Below, one piece after another: positions 26,103 through 34,294 of a DNA stretch of 64,000 nucleotides. Numbering within the stretch: the stretch's first letter is position 1; every line of letters begins with the position of its first letter. A program made the translations under genes and the position numbers. The DNA comes from JAENVU01 sp031362155. GTDB lineage: Bacteria > Actinomycetota > Acidimicrobiia > IMCC26256 > JAENVU01. The notes under the pieces are model-generated. The model did no database searches and had not been told where the DNA came from. It saw only the letters and a list, made by a program, of their open reading frames with translations. Where the stretch lies: positions 9,718-73,717 of the forward strand of contig JANLRZ010000185.1 of assembly GCA_031362155.1 (NCBI GenBank), in the 5' to 3' direction.

Positions 26103-26118
26103 CCCCCGGCGGCGGTCG

Positions 26119-26922
26119 TCACAGCTTGACCACGAGCACCGGACACGGGCTGTGGTGGACGACCCGCATGGCGGTGCTGCCGAGGGCGAGCCGGGCAAAT
26201 CCCTCTCGAGCGTGACTGCCGACGACCACAAACGATGCCGGGAGTTCGGTCGCGAAGTCGACAATGGCATCGGCGGGGTCGACGGCGGTCAGCAGCTTGG
26301 TTTCGGTCGCGATGTGCATCGGCATGAGGGTCGCGACGGCGGCATCGAGGCCGGGGCCCGCAGCCAGATCCGACGTGGCGTCGGCATCGGCGACGAACGG
26401 GTATGGCGCCGGCGGGACGGACTCGATGGTCCACAGCCGGAGCCCGTGCCGCTCGGCGAAGCGGGCGGCCGCGGGCACGATCGCCGCGGCGGTTGCGGCG
26501 CCGTCCACGGCCACGACCAGGTTGCCGGCGTCGGAACGGATCGGGTCCGTGACGACCTGCGGACCGACGAGGAGTACCGGATCGGTCATCGCCCGGGTGA
26601 CCGCTTCGGTCGTGCTTCCCAAGACCAGTTCGCCGAGCGTGGAACGCCCATGTGACGCCATACAGACCAGAGTCGGATGCTCCTCGGCCGCGATCTGGGC
26701 GATGGCCGCGGCCGGCGGTTGGTCCAGCAGCACCCGGGTTTCGACGGGAGGACCGACCACCTGAGTTGCTCGCTCGTCCAGGTACCGGCGGGGGGCAATC
26801 GGTTCGCCGCGCCACGTGCTCGTCATGAGGATGAGCGGGTCGTTCCCGGCGAGGACGCGCGCGTACGGAAGCGCGCGTTCCGCCTCGACGGAGCCGTCCA
26901 ACGGGGCGATGATCTTGGTCAT
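26119..26922 (-). CDS. Universal stress protein, two tandem Usp domains
   Basis: A 267-residue cytoplasmic protein with two UspA folds (residues 1-140 and 145-267). Both have the nucleotide-binding pattern near their C-termini: ASHGRSTLGELVLGSTTEAV in the first and GSHAREGFARLALGSTAMRVVHHSPCPVLVV in the second, as in ATP-binding mycobacterial Usp proteins controlled by DevR. The role is probably in persistence under low oxygen or starvation. It is next to the DevR-like gene (convergent, 16 bp gap). Confidence 0.93.
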   Translation of the reverse strand: MTKIIAPLDGSVEAERALPYARVLAGNDPLILMTSTWRGEPIAPRRYLDERATQVVGPPVETRVLLDQPPAAAIAQIAAEEHPTLVCMASHGRSTLGELVLGSTTEAVTRAMTDPVLLVGPQVVTDPIRSDAGNLVVAVDGAATAAAIVPAAARFAERHGLRLWTIESVPPAPYPFVADADATSDLAAGPGLDAAVATLMPMHIATETKLLTAVDPADAIVDFATELPASFVVVGSHAREGFARLALGSTAMRVVHHSPCPVLVVKL

Positions 26923-26971
26923 GGACCCAGTGTGTCGCGGGCGGTCCGTCGATCCCAGAGTCCTTCGGCCT

Positions 26972-26989
26972 CACGGGTCGGGACCCGTG
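26972..26989. promoter_or_regulatory. Perfect 8-2-8 inverted repeat in divergent promoter region
   Basis: CACGGGTC-GG-GACCCGTG lies in the 191-bp gap between the Usp gene (start 26922, minus) and the DUF4389 gene (start 27114, plus). The position suits an operator for one or both. It contains the TCGGGAC half of a DevR-type site but not a full one. Confidence 0.5.
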
Positions 26990-27113
26990 GAGCGGGGGTC
27001 ACCGGTCGCAGCGACCTCCGGCCCTAGTCTCGACGCATCCCGAAGGGGAGCATCGACACCGTGGGTCGCGTCAACCTGACGTCCGGTCACGAGATGGCAC
27101 CAGAGGGAGAGAG

Positions 27114-28490
27114 ATGAAACCGAGTCGGATCGTCGCGTTGGTCTTCGGATGCATCCTCGTGTTGCCGTCGCTGGCACTGCTCGCCGGGAGCGCGGGTCTT
27201 GCCGCGGCCTACGGTCTCGGCCGCGATTCCGACGGCTATTTCTCGGCCGACCTGCGGCGGGTTCGCACCTCGACCCCGGCTGTGACCACCCAGGACATCG
27301 ATTTCGGCACGGAGCGGGGCGACGCCGATGAACTCCTGAAGCGCCTCGACGCGGACATTCGCCTTCGCGTCACGTCCGCGTCGGCGGGTGGCCGCGTCTT
27401 CGTCGGCATCGGCCCGGCGGGTCGGGTCGCTCGCTATCTCGACGGTGTGGCCCATGCTGAGGTCGTCAACGTTCGGGGCTCTCGGGTCGTGTTGCGGAGT
27501 CGAGCCGGATCCGACACGGTCGCGCCGCCCACCGCGCAGAAGTTCTGGGCCGGGTCCGCGTCGGGACTCGGGACCCAACAGTTGGTCTGGAAGGCCACCG
27601 CGGGACGGTGGACCGTCGTCGTGATGAACGCCGACGGGAGTCCGAACGTGGCCGCCGACGTGAACGTTGGTGCGAAAATCGGAGCGCTGCTTCCCGCCGC
27701 GCTCATCCTGCTCGGCATCGGCGCGGTGCTGATGGCCCTGGCCGTGGTGTTGATCGTGGTCGGCGCCAGTGGCCGGAGGCCAACCGCCGTCGACGGCGAG
27801 GCCGCCGTCGCGCTCGCATCCCCATCTGGACCGGGTACACCGGTCCGGCTGAGTGCCCAACTCGACCCGGCGTTGTCGCGCTGGAAGTGGTTGGTGAAAT
27901 GGATTCTGGCGATCCCCCACTTCGTGGTGTTGTTCTTTCTATGGATCGCCTTCGTCACCGTGACCGTGGTCGCCGGCTTCGCCATTCTGTTCACCCGGCG
28001 TTATCCGCGGTCGCTGTTCGATTTCAACCTGGGTGTGTTGCGGTGGACGTGGCGAGTGCAGGCCTACGCGACCTCGGGCGGTCTCGGCACGGATCGGTAC
28101 CCTCCGTTCAGCCTTGGTGCCGAGCCCGACTATCCCGCGACGCTCGACATTGCCTATCCCGGCGAACTCTCACGCGGCCTGGTGCTCGTGAAGTCGTGGC
28201 TGCTCGCGATCCCTCACTACTTGGTGTTGGCCTTCATGACGGGAGGCGCGTCCGCCAACGGAGGGCTCCGCGCCGTGCTGGTGTTGATCGCCGTGGTCAT
28301 CCTGCTCTTCACCACGCGGTACCCGCAGTCGCTGTTCGATCTCATCGTCGGGGTGAACCGGTGGTCCTACCGGGTCGTGGCCTACGCAGCGCTCATGACC
28401 GACGAGTACCCGCCGTTCCGACTCGACCAAGGTGGAGACGAACCGGAGTTTCCCGAGCCCGTCGCGATCTCCACCGGTGAGGCCAGTTAG
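27114..28490 (+). CDS. Membrane protein with two DUF4389 domains
   Basis: A 458-residue membrane protein. An N-terminal signal-anchor helix is followed by a soluble extracytoplasmic region (about residues 30-190), a second membrane helix, then two copies of DUF4389, each with paired hydrophobic helices and a matching IPH-x-x-V-L / FTxRYPxSLFDxxxGVxRWxxRVxAYA pattern (about residues 255-325 and 360-430). The function of the family is unknown. It is often found in actinobacteria near stress genes, which fits its position beside the Usp and DevRS-like genes. The ATG has GAGGGAGAG upstream. Confidence 0.88.
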   Translation: MKPSRIVALVFGCILVLPSLALLAGSAGLAAAYGLGRDSDGYFSADLRRVRTSTPAVTTQDIDFGTERGDADELLKRLDADIRLRVTSASAGGRVFVGIGPAGRVARYLDGVAHAEVVNVRGSRVVLRSRAGSDTVAPPTAQKFWAGSASGLGTQQLVWKATAGRWTVVVMNADGSPNVAADVNVGAKIGALLPAALILLGIGAVLMALAVVLIVVGASGRRPTAVDGEAAVALASPSGPGTPVRLSAQLDPALSRWKWLVKWILAIPHFVVLFFLWIAFVTVTVVAGFAILFTRRYPRSLFDFNLGVLRWTWRVQAYATSGGLGTDRYPPFSLGAEPDYPATLDIAYPGELSRGLVLVKSWLLAIPHYLVLAFMTGGASANGGLRAVLVLIAVVILLFTTRYPQSLFDLIVGVNRWSYRVVAYAALMTDEYPPFRLDQGGDEPEFPEPVAISTGEAS

Positions 28491-28493
28491 CGT
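28488..28493 (+). promoter_or_regulatory. Putative -10 hexamer (TAGCGT) overlapping a stop codon
   Basis: TAGCGT begins on the TAG stop of the DUF4389 gene and ends 8 nt before the GTG at 28502. This suggests a separate leaderless promoter for the LigD-type polymerase gene. Confidence 0.4.
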
Positions 28494-28501
28494 CTGGCCG
28501 T

Positions 28502-29530
28502 GTGAGCGGTGACCGCGAAAAGCTGGTGCTGGAGATCGACGGCCGCGAGGTCGCGATCTCGCACCCCGACAAGTTGTTGTTCGCCGACCGGGGTGAGACC
28601 AAGCTCGATCTGATCCGCTACTACGAATCAGTGCGAGACCCGTTGCTCGCGACCATGGGCGGGCGTCCGGTGATGCTCCAGCGATTCCCGAGCGGCGCGG
28701 GTGGCTCGTCGTTCTTCCAGAAACGCGTCCCGAAGAACGCACCGAAGTGGTTGGAGACCGCCGTGGTGTCGACGCCGAACGGAACCGAGTCCAACGCGAT
28801 GGTCGTGGCGGACGTCGCGCACGTTGCGTGGGCCGTCAACCTTGGGTGTCTCGGGTTCCACGTGTGGCCCTCGTTGGCCCGCGCGCCGGAGTTCGCCGAC
28901 GAGTTGCGGATCGACCTCGACCCGGGTCCGGGGGTGACCTTTGCGATGGTGCAGGAGGCCGCATCCGAGGTGCGTCGCCTGCTCGACGATCACGGGATCG
29001 CCGGATACCCGAAGACGACCGGCAGCCGCGGCATTCACATCTATGCACGACTTCGACCGGAGTGGGATTCCTACGAAGTGCGGTTCGCGGCGGTTGCGGC
29101 CGCCCGCGAACTCGAGCGGCGACGGCCCGACCTGATGACCGCGGCGTGGTGGAAGGAAGAACGTGGCGAACGGGTGTTCATCGACTTCAACCAAAATGCT
29201 CCCCACAAGACCGTGTTCGGGGCGTGGTCGGCGCGGGCCTATCCCGAAGCCCCGGTCTCGATGCCGTTCCACTGGGACGAACTCGCCGATGTGTCGCCGC
29301 GCCGCTGGACGATCGCCGATGCTTCCGAGCGACTCCAGGCCGACGGCGACCCGTGGGCGGCGATGTATGACGCGCCCCAGTCGATCGCCCCGTTACTGGA
29401 ACTGCACGAACGGGACATGGCCGCGGGAATGATGGACGCCCCGTGGCCGCCGGTGTATCCGAAGCAACCCAATGAACCGCCCCGGGTCGCTCCGAGTCGG
29501 GCCAAGAAGCCTGACCCGCCCGGCGCCTGA
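28502..29530 (+). CDS. LigD-type polymerase/primase domain protein (NHEJ), stand-alone
   Basis: A 342-residue archaeo-eukaryotic primase-type polymerase equal to the Pol domain of bacterial LigD. The family features are ISHPDKLLF at the N-terminus, VMLQRFPSG, SSFFQKRVPK, the catalytic DLDPG motif with two metal-binding Asp (in RIDLDPGPG), KTTGSRGIHIY and FIDFNQNAPHKT. In double-strand break repair it adds nucleotides at ends. No ligase or nuclease domain is fused and neither Ku nor a ligase is in the window, so partners must be elsewhere. A Pro-rich tail follows residue 320. Confidence 0.93.
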   Translation: MSGDREKLVLEIDGREVAISHPDKLLFADRGETKLDLIRYYESVRDPLLATMGGRPVMLQRFPSGAGGSSFFQKRVPKNAPKWLETAVVSTPNGTESNAMVVADVAHVAWAVNLGCLGFHVWPSLARAPEFADELRIDLDPGPGVTFAMVQEAASEVRRLLDDHGIAGYPKTTGSRGIHIYARLRPEWDSYEVRFAAVAAARELERRRPDLMTAAWWKEERGERVFIDFNQNAPHKTVFGAWSARAYPEAPVSMPFHWDELADVSPRRWTIADASERLQADGDPWAAMYDAPQSIAPLLELHERDMAAGMMDAPWPPVYPKQPNEPPRVAPSRAKKPDPPGA

Positions 29531-29602
29531 CCCGACCGGCGTCGACCACCTTCCGATCCCCGGGGTCGCATTCCGGGTCCCGCCTCTGCTATCCCATGCG
29601 CC

Positions 29603-30508
29603 ATGACAAAGATGTGTGAAGGCAGAGTTGTGATCATCACCGGTTCCGGCCGGGGCATCGGGCGTGAATACGCGTTGATGATGGCGGGCGAAGGCGCCAA
29701 GGTCGTGGTGAACGACGTTGGTGGTTCGCGTGACGGTGCCGGCCACTCGGATGGCCCGGCGCACGACGTCGTTGCCGAGATCGAGGGCATGGGCGGCGAG
29801 GCGGTCGCGAACGGTGACGACATCTCCACCTGGGAGGGCGCGGGCAACGTCGTCAAGCAGGCGATCGATCACTTCGGTGGTCTCGACGTTGTCGTGAACA
29901 ACGCCGGAATCCTGCGGGACCGGATGCTCGTGAACATGGCCGAGGAAGAGTGGGACGCCGTCATCAAGGTGCACCTGAAGGGCACGTTCGGTGTATCCCG
30001 GTTCGCGGCGGCGTACTGGCGTGAGCGTTCGAAGAACGGGGAGACCAACGACGCCCGGATCATCAACACGACGTCGCCGTCGGGGATCTACGGCAACGCC
30101 GGTCAGACCAACTACGGCGCGGCCAAAGCGGGCATCGCGAGTTTCTCGATCATCGCCGCCATGGAACTCGAGCGGTACGGCGTGACCGTGAACGCGATCG
30201 CCCCGACTGCGCTCACGCGAATGACCGAAGACCTCGGTCTCGGCGGCGCGTCGGAAGAGACCAAGGCGATGATGGATCCCCGGTGGATCGCACCGCTCTG
30301 CACGTGGCTCGCATCGCCCCAGTCCGCGGGCGTGACCGGTCGGGTATTCGAGGCGTCGGGTGCGCAACTTTCGGTGGCCGAGAGCTGGCACCGGGGTCCG
30401 AGCGCACCGCCGGTGGACGATCCGTCCGAGGTCGACGCGGTGATCCGCCCGCTCATCGCCGCAGCTCGTCCGAACTCGGACATGTTCGGCAACGACAAGG
30501 CGTCGTAA
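29603..30508 (+). CDS. Short-chain dehydrogenase, MFE-2/3-hydroxyacyl-CoA dehydrogenase-like
   Basis: A 301-residue NAD(P)-dependent SDR. It has TGSGRGIGREYA, VVNDVGGSRDG, NNAGILRDRM, the Ser in NTTSPSGIYG, and the catalytic pair Y-x-x-x-K in TNYGAAKAG. The NDVGGSRDG loop and the C-terminal extension after residue 200 resemble the (3R)-hydroxyacyl-CoA dehydrogenase part of peroxisomal multifunctional enzyme 2, so a role in beta-oxidation of fatty acids or steroid side chains is likely. It is followed by a strong inverted repeat in front of the convergent lipoprotein. Confidence 0.93.
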   Translation: MTKMCEGRVVIITGSGRGIGREYALMMAGEGAKVVVNDVGGSRDGAGHSDGPAHDVVAEIEGMGGEAVANGDDISTWEGAGNVVKQAIDHFGGLDVVVNNAGILRDRMLVNMAEEEWDAVIKVHLKGTFGVSRFAAAYWRERSKNGETNDARIINTTSPSGIYGNAGQTNYGAAKAGIASFSIIAAMELERYGVTVNAIAPTALTRMTEDLGLGGASEETKAMMDPRWIAPLCTWLASPQSAGVTGRVFEASGAQLSVAESWHRGPSAPPVDDPSEVDAVIRPLIAAARPNSDMFGNDKAS

Positions 30509-30520
30509 CTCCCCCCACCT

Positions 30521-30578
30521 CCGCGACTTTTTGTCTGCCCGTGGTCGGAAACCCAACCCTCCAGACAAAAAGTCGCGG
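30521..30578. terminator. Perfect 17-bp inverted repeat, possible bidirectional terminator
   Basis: CCGCGACTTTTTGTCTG (30521-30537) and its exact complement (30562-30578) are separated by 24 nt, between two convergent genes. The arms carry T5 and A5 tracts within the stem and not after it, unlike a standard rho-independent terminator, so another role is possible. Confidence 0.6.
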
Positions 30579-30587
30579 CAGGGGTGG

Positions 30588-31103
30588 TTAGGTCGACGTG
30601 ACGGCCAGGGTCAGCGTGTCCTCGTCGACGAGTATCACGTCGAGCCCGGCCTTGCCTGAGTCCTTCGAGGTCACCGTCAGCGTGCATGGTGACGTCGCGG
30701 TGAAGAAGGTGCAGCGACCGGCATCGTCGGCGGGCATACCCCACACGGTGAGGAACTGGTCGAGCGTGTACTTGGCGTTCTGCTTCGGGCTCTCGACATG
30801 GATCTCACCGGTTGCATCGTGGGTGTGCAAGGCCGCAATCCGGTTGGAGTCCTCGTCGATGCCGATCCCACTGGGGACCTCGAAGGGTTTCCCGGCCACG
30901 GTCACCTTGAGTCGGGTGTGGATATGAGTGTCGAATGCCTCCTGGTCGAGGAGGGGAACGTTCGCGGCGGTCGTGCGCGCCTCCAACGCTGACGAGGTTG
31001 CAGTGTCGCCGCTGGTGGATCCGGAACTCGTCGCACTCGACGAGCAGGCGACGAGCGCGACACCGCACGCTGCGATCGCGATGAACCCCCGTGGTGAACG
31101 CAT
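30588..31103 (-). CDS. Small secreted lipoprotein, unknown function
   Basis: A 171-residue lipoprotein. The signal peptide (FIAIAACGVALVAC) ends in a lipobox with Cys near residue 20, followed by a Ser/Thr-rich linker. The mature domain (about 100 residues) is beta-rich with a HIHTRLKVTVAGKPFEVP segment and later ALHTHDATGEIHVES, resembling a cupredoxin-like/carbohydrate-binding beta sandwich with several His, and CTFF and SPCTLTV may hold a disulfide. The ATG at 31103 has AGGAG upstream. It is divergent from the fucosidase gene. Confidence 0.75.
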   Translation of the reverse strand: MRSPRGFIAIAACGVALVACSSSATSSGSTSGDTATSSALEARTTAANVPLLDQEAFDTHIHTRLKVTVAGKPFEVPSGIGIDEDSNRIAALHTHDATGEIHVESPKQNAKYTLDQFLTVWGMPADDAGRCTFFTATSPCTLTVTSKDSGKAGLDVILVDEDTLTLAVTST

Positions 31104-31192
31104 GAGCCAGTGATCTCCTGTTTGGCCGATTGAACGATCCATTTTGGTCGCTGGGTGCCGGGATTCCTGGACACGGACGCGTGACCGGCGGC

Positions 31193-31198
31193 TACCTT
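31193..31198 (+). promoter_or_regulatory. Putative -10 hexamer (TACCTT), leaderless start
   Basis: TACCTT ends 6 nt before the ATG at 31205 and no ribosome-binding site lies between. Confidence 0.5.
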
Positions 31199-31204
31199 CG
31201 CCCA

Positions 31205-32662
31205 ATGGCGAGCAGAAACCCGGCGCTCAAGGCGCTGCGACGACACGAAGTGCCGACCTGGTGGCGCGATGCCAAGCTCGGGATCTTCGTCCACTGGACA
31301 CCGGCGTCGGTGCCGGGTTTCGCACCGATCGACGGTGACATCGTCTCGATGATGCAATCCGGCGATCCGAAGGCGATGGGGTGGTCGCCGTACACCGAGT
31401 GGTACGAGAACTCGCTCCGCTTCCCGGACAGTCCCGTCGCGAAGTTCCATCGCGAGCGATACGGCGATCGTGCCTATCGCAGGTTCATCGCCGATTGGGA
31501 AGCCGGCCTCGCGCACTGGGACCCCGAGGAGTGGGCTCGAACGTTCGCGGCGACCGGGGCCCGGTACGTCGTGCTGGTCAGCAAGCACCACGACGGGTAC
31601 TGCCTGTGGCCATCCTCCATCGCGAACCCTCGTTTGCCCGGACATCAATGCGCGCGTGATGTGGTGGGGGAACTCGGTGAGGCCGTGCGCGGACAAGGCA
31701 TGCGCTTCGGCGTCTACTACTCGGGTGGGCTCGACTGGACCTTCGACGACCGCCCGATGGGTCAGATGTCCGACATGATTTCGGCGATTCCGCGCGGCGA
31801 GTATCCGGCCTATGCGGCGGCCCAGGTGCGCGAACTCATCACTCGGTACCGACCCAGTGTCCTGTGGAACGACATCGCCTGGCCCCAGGAAGGCAAGGAG
31901 CTCTGGCCGCTCTTTCGCGAGTACTACGACGCCGTACCCGACGGGGTGGTGAACGACCGGTGGATGCCGTGGAGTCCGGTGATGAAGGCGTTGCAGTTCG
32001 GGCCCGCCCGCAAGTTGCTCGATGGCGCAGTGACGAAGCAGGCGAGAAAGGACGCGGGCGTGATTCCGCCCGAACCCCCGTTCTACGACGTGCGTACCCC
32101 CGAGTACACCTCGTTCCCCGACATCCAGCGGCGGCCGTGGGAGTGCGTGCGGGGTATGGACCACAGCTTTGGGTACAACGCGGCGTCGCGCCCGGAGGAC
32201 TTCCTGACTCACGACGATCTGCTGTGGTCCTTCGTCGACATGGTGAGCAAGAACGGCAACCTCTTGTTGAACGTCGGCCCCCGTGGGATCGATGCGTCGA
32301 TTCCCGACGAGCAGCGCCAGCGGTTGCAATGGCTCGGGGATTGGTTGGGCGCGAATGAGGCCGCCGTGCGTGCGACGCGACCGTGGGTGCGACCCGGGAC
32401 CCAGACCGGTGAAGGTGCCGGTGTGCGCTACACCGCGGGTGATCGAGAGGTGTTCGCCATCGTGGAGCGCGCGAGTGCGATCGTCACGCTGCCGGATCTG
32501 GACGCGACTCGCACGACGACCGTGGCGACGGCTGATGGCGGGGCGGTCACGTGGAGCGCGACGGATGCTGGGCTGCGACTCGATGTGGGTGCCGACGCGT
32601 CGTCGACGCCCGGGCCGATCACTCTTCGCTGCCGTGACGTCGCCGCCACGCGCCGTACCTGA
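31205..32662 (+). CDS. Alpha-L-fucosidase, GH29
   Basis: A 485-residue retaining glycosidase that removes terminal alpha-L-fucose. The GH29 landmarks are KLGIFVHWTPASVPG, ARYVVLVSKHHDGYCLW (the His pair at the substrate site), GVYYSGGLDW, and VLWNDIAWP with the probable nucleophile Asp in the W-N-D motif. The conserved NGNLLLNVGPR strand closes the barrel, and a small C-terminal beta domain follows. There is no signal peptide, so it acts inside the cell on imported fuco-oligosaccharides. A palindrome overlaps its stop codon. Confidence 0.92.
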   Translation: MASRNPALKALRRHEVPTWWRDAKLGIFVHWTPASVPGFAPIDGDIVSMMQSGDPKAMGWSPYTEWYENSLRFPDSPVAKFHRERYGDRAYRRFIADWEAGLAHWDPEEWARTFAATGARYVVLVSKHHDGYCLWPSSIANPRLPGHQCARDVVGELGEAVRGQGMRFGVYYSGGLDWTFDDRPMGQMSDMISAIPRGEYPAYAAAQVRELITRYRPSVLWNDIAWPQEGKELWPLFREYYDAVPDGVVNDRWMPWSPVMKALQFGPARKLLDGAVTKQARKDAGVIPPEPPFYDVRTPEYTSFPDIQRRPWECVRGMDHSFGYNAASRPEDFLTHDDLLWSFVDMVSKNGNLLLNVGPRGIDASIPDEQRQRLQWLGDWLGANEAAVRATRPWVRPGTQTGEGAGVRYTAGDREVFAIVERASAIVTLPDLDATRTTTVATADGGAVTWSATDAGLRLDVGADASSTPGPITLRCRDVAATRRT

Positions 32663-32678
32663 CGCAGGCGTCAGGTAC
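32655..32678. promoter_or_regulatory. Perfect 11-2-11 palindrome over stop codon and promoter
   Basis: GTACCTGACGC (32655-32665), AG, GCGTCAGGTAC (32668-32678). It covers the fucosidase stop codon and runs into the -10 hexamer of the next gene (32676-32681). The architecture is that of a dimeric repressor operator such as TetR-type; a terminator hairpin is the alternative. Confidence 0.6.
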
Positions 32679-32681
32679 AGT
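32676..32681 (+). promoter_or_regulatory. Putative -10 hexamer (TACAGT), leaderless start
   Basis: TACAGT ends 8 nt before the ATG at 32690 and shares three bases with the right arm of the palindrome at 32655-32678. Confidence 0.5.
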
Positions 32682-32689
32682 CGCCGCGC

Positions 32690-33931
32690 ATGACCGCGAC
32701 CTTCGACCGCGTCCTTCCCAAGATCATCAGCGTCGATGATCACGTGGTGGAACCGCCTCACGTCTGGCAGACCTGGCTGCCCGAGCGGTTCCGAGCACGC
32801 GGTCCGCGAGTGGAGCGCAGGCAGTGGGGGCCGTTTCGGCATCTTCCCGGGGCTCGGTACGAGATGAGCGAAGACCCTGGGGGCCGCTGGGGAGATGCCT
32901 GGTACTTCGACGACCAGCTCATCTATGTCCACAAACGCTTCGTCGCGATCCCACTCGACGCGACACCCAATGGTGACCTCTCCAAGTTCGACCGTACGAA
33001 GATGGTGATGGAGGCGGTCACCTACGACGAGATGCGGCCGGGCTGCTACGACGGCCAAGCGCGGATCGCAGATTTCGAACTCAACTGGGTCGACGGTTCG
33101 TTGCCGTTCCCGACCTTTCCGCGGTTTTGCGGACAGACCTTCTACGAGCATGCCGACCGCGAACTCGGGCTGGCGTGTGTGCAGGCGTACAACGACTGGA
33201 TGGTGGAGGAGTGGTGCGCGCCGTCGGGCGGCATGAACATCCCGCTCTGCATCATGCCGTTGTGGGACGCAGAACTTGCGGCCGCCGAGATTCGCCGCAA
33301 CGCCGAACGGGGCGTGCGCGCGTTCTGCTTCAGCGAGTTGCCGCACCACCTGAAGCTGCCCACGATCCACAGCGGCGGTTGGGACCCGGTCTTCGACGTG
33401 TGCAACGAAACCGGCGTGACGTTGTGCATGCACATCGGGTCGTCGTCGACGAACCCAGCGGCGTCGCCCGACGCGCCGAAGGGTGTCGGCGGCACACTGG
33501 CGTTCAACAACTCGATGGCCTCGCTGGCCGACTGGTTGTTCTCGGGCAAGTTGATCCAGTTCCCGAAGTTGAAGCTGGCGTACTCCGAAGGCCAGATCGG
33601 GTGGATCCCGTACGCCCTCGAACGGGCCGACACCGTGTGGGACCAACACGACAGCTGGCAGCATTCGAAGGAACTGATCCCCGAGCCGCCGTCGACCTAT
33701 TACTACGGACGGATCTTCGGGTGTTTCACCGCGGATCGTCATGGGCTCGCATCGCTCGACGAAGTCGGCGTCGACAACATCTGCTTCGAGACCGATTATC
33801 CCCACACCGATACGACCTGGCCCGACAGTCACGCGTACATCCAAGCGATGCTTGCGGGGTACGACGACGATGTCGCCTACAAGGTCCTGCGCGGCAACGC
33901 CATCCGCATGCTGGAGTTGGACCGAGTCTGA
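32690..33931 (+). CDS. Amidohydrolase family protein (PF04909 type)
   Basis: A 413-residue metal-dependent TIM-barrel amidohydrolase, distantly related to aminocarboxymuconate-semialdehyde decarboxylase. The start has IISVDDHVVEPP, where the usual D-x-H metal motif reads DDH. The His in LCMHIGSSS and the late Asp in CFETDYPHTDTTWP are the other metal-site positions. The reaction may be hydrolysis or decarboxylation of an aromatic or lactone acid. Expression may be controlled through the palindrome at 32655-32678. Confidence 0.9.
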   Translation: MTATFDRVLPKIISVDDHVVEPPHVWQTWLPERFRARGPRVERRQWGPFRHLPGARYEMSEDPGGRWGDAWYFDDQLIYVHKRFVAIPLDATPNGDLSKFDRTKMVMEAVTYDEMRPGCYDGQARIADFELNWVDGSLPFPTFPRFCGQTFYEHADRELGLACVQAYNDWMVEEWCAPSGGMNIPLCIMPLWDAELAAAEIRRNAERGVRAFCFSELPHHLKLPTIHSGGWDPVFDVCNETGVTLCMHIGSSSTNPAASPDAPKGVGGTLAFNNSMASLADWLFSGKLIQFPKLKLAYSEGQIGWIPYALERADTVWDQHDSWQHSKELIPEPPSTYYYGRIFGCFTADRHGLASLDEVGVDNICFETDYPHTDTTWPDSHAYIQAMLAGYDDDVAYKVLRGNAIRMLELDRV

Positions 33932-34021
33932 GGCGCATCAAACCTGATTTCCCTCATGTTGGGGATGCAGGGGCCGCTCGATCGGATGAAGCTCCTCGTG
34001 CGGGCCTGGGAGGCCTCAACG

Positions 34022-34261
34022 ATGGAGCACACCATGGGGACACTGACGAAGCCACGCTCCGCAGGCGGGCGATCTCATCTCAAGCTGGTCCACTCGACCG
34101 ACGATGCTCGGGGCATGACTGTGGCACCGACCGGAAAACTCTGCGATCTCGACGACCCGAACCCCGGCCCGCGCGATGCGGCGGCCCTCGTTGCTCGGTT
34201 CAGCCGCGTGCTGCCCTCCGACATCGACTGCGACGGGGTCTTCTCACTCGGCGAGAGTTAA
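34022..34261 (+). CDS. Small hypothetical protein
   Basis: A 79-residue protein lacking recognisable domains. The ATG at 34022 follows GGGAGG by 8 nt; an in-frame TTG or GTG 66 bases upstream has no ribosome-binding site. The N-terminal third is basic (TKPRSAGGRSHLKLV), and the C-terminal part (DAAALVARFSRVLPSDIDCDG) may form an amphipathic helix with an acidic end. It fills the gap between the amidohydrolase gene and the convergent SDR gene. Confidence 0.5.
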   Translation: MEHTMGTLTKPRSAGGRSHLKLVHSTDDARGMTVAPTGKLCDLDDPNPGPRDAAALVARFSRVLPSDIDCDGVFSLGES

Positions 34262-34294
34262 GGGACCAGGTCCTCGCCTTCGGCCGCGGTGCCT

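Noticed and set aside
30902..33844. Uninterrupted 980-codon minus-strand frame opposite the fucosidase and amidohydrolase genes
   Set aside because: It is antisense to two well-supported enzymes, has an Arg/Pro/His-rich composition and no domain. Long antisense frames are usual at this GC content.
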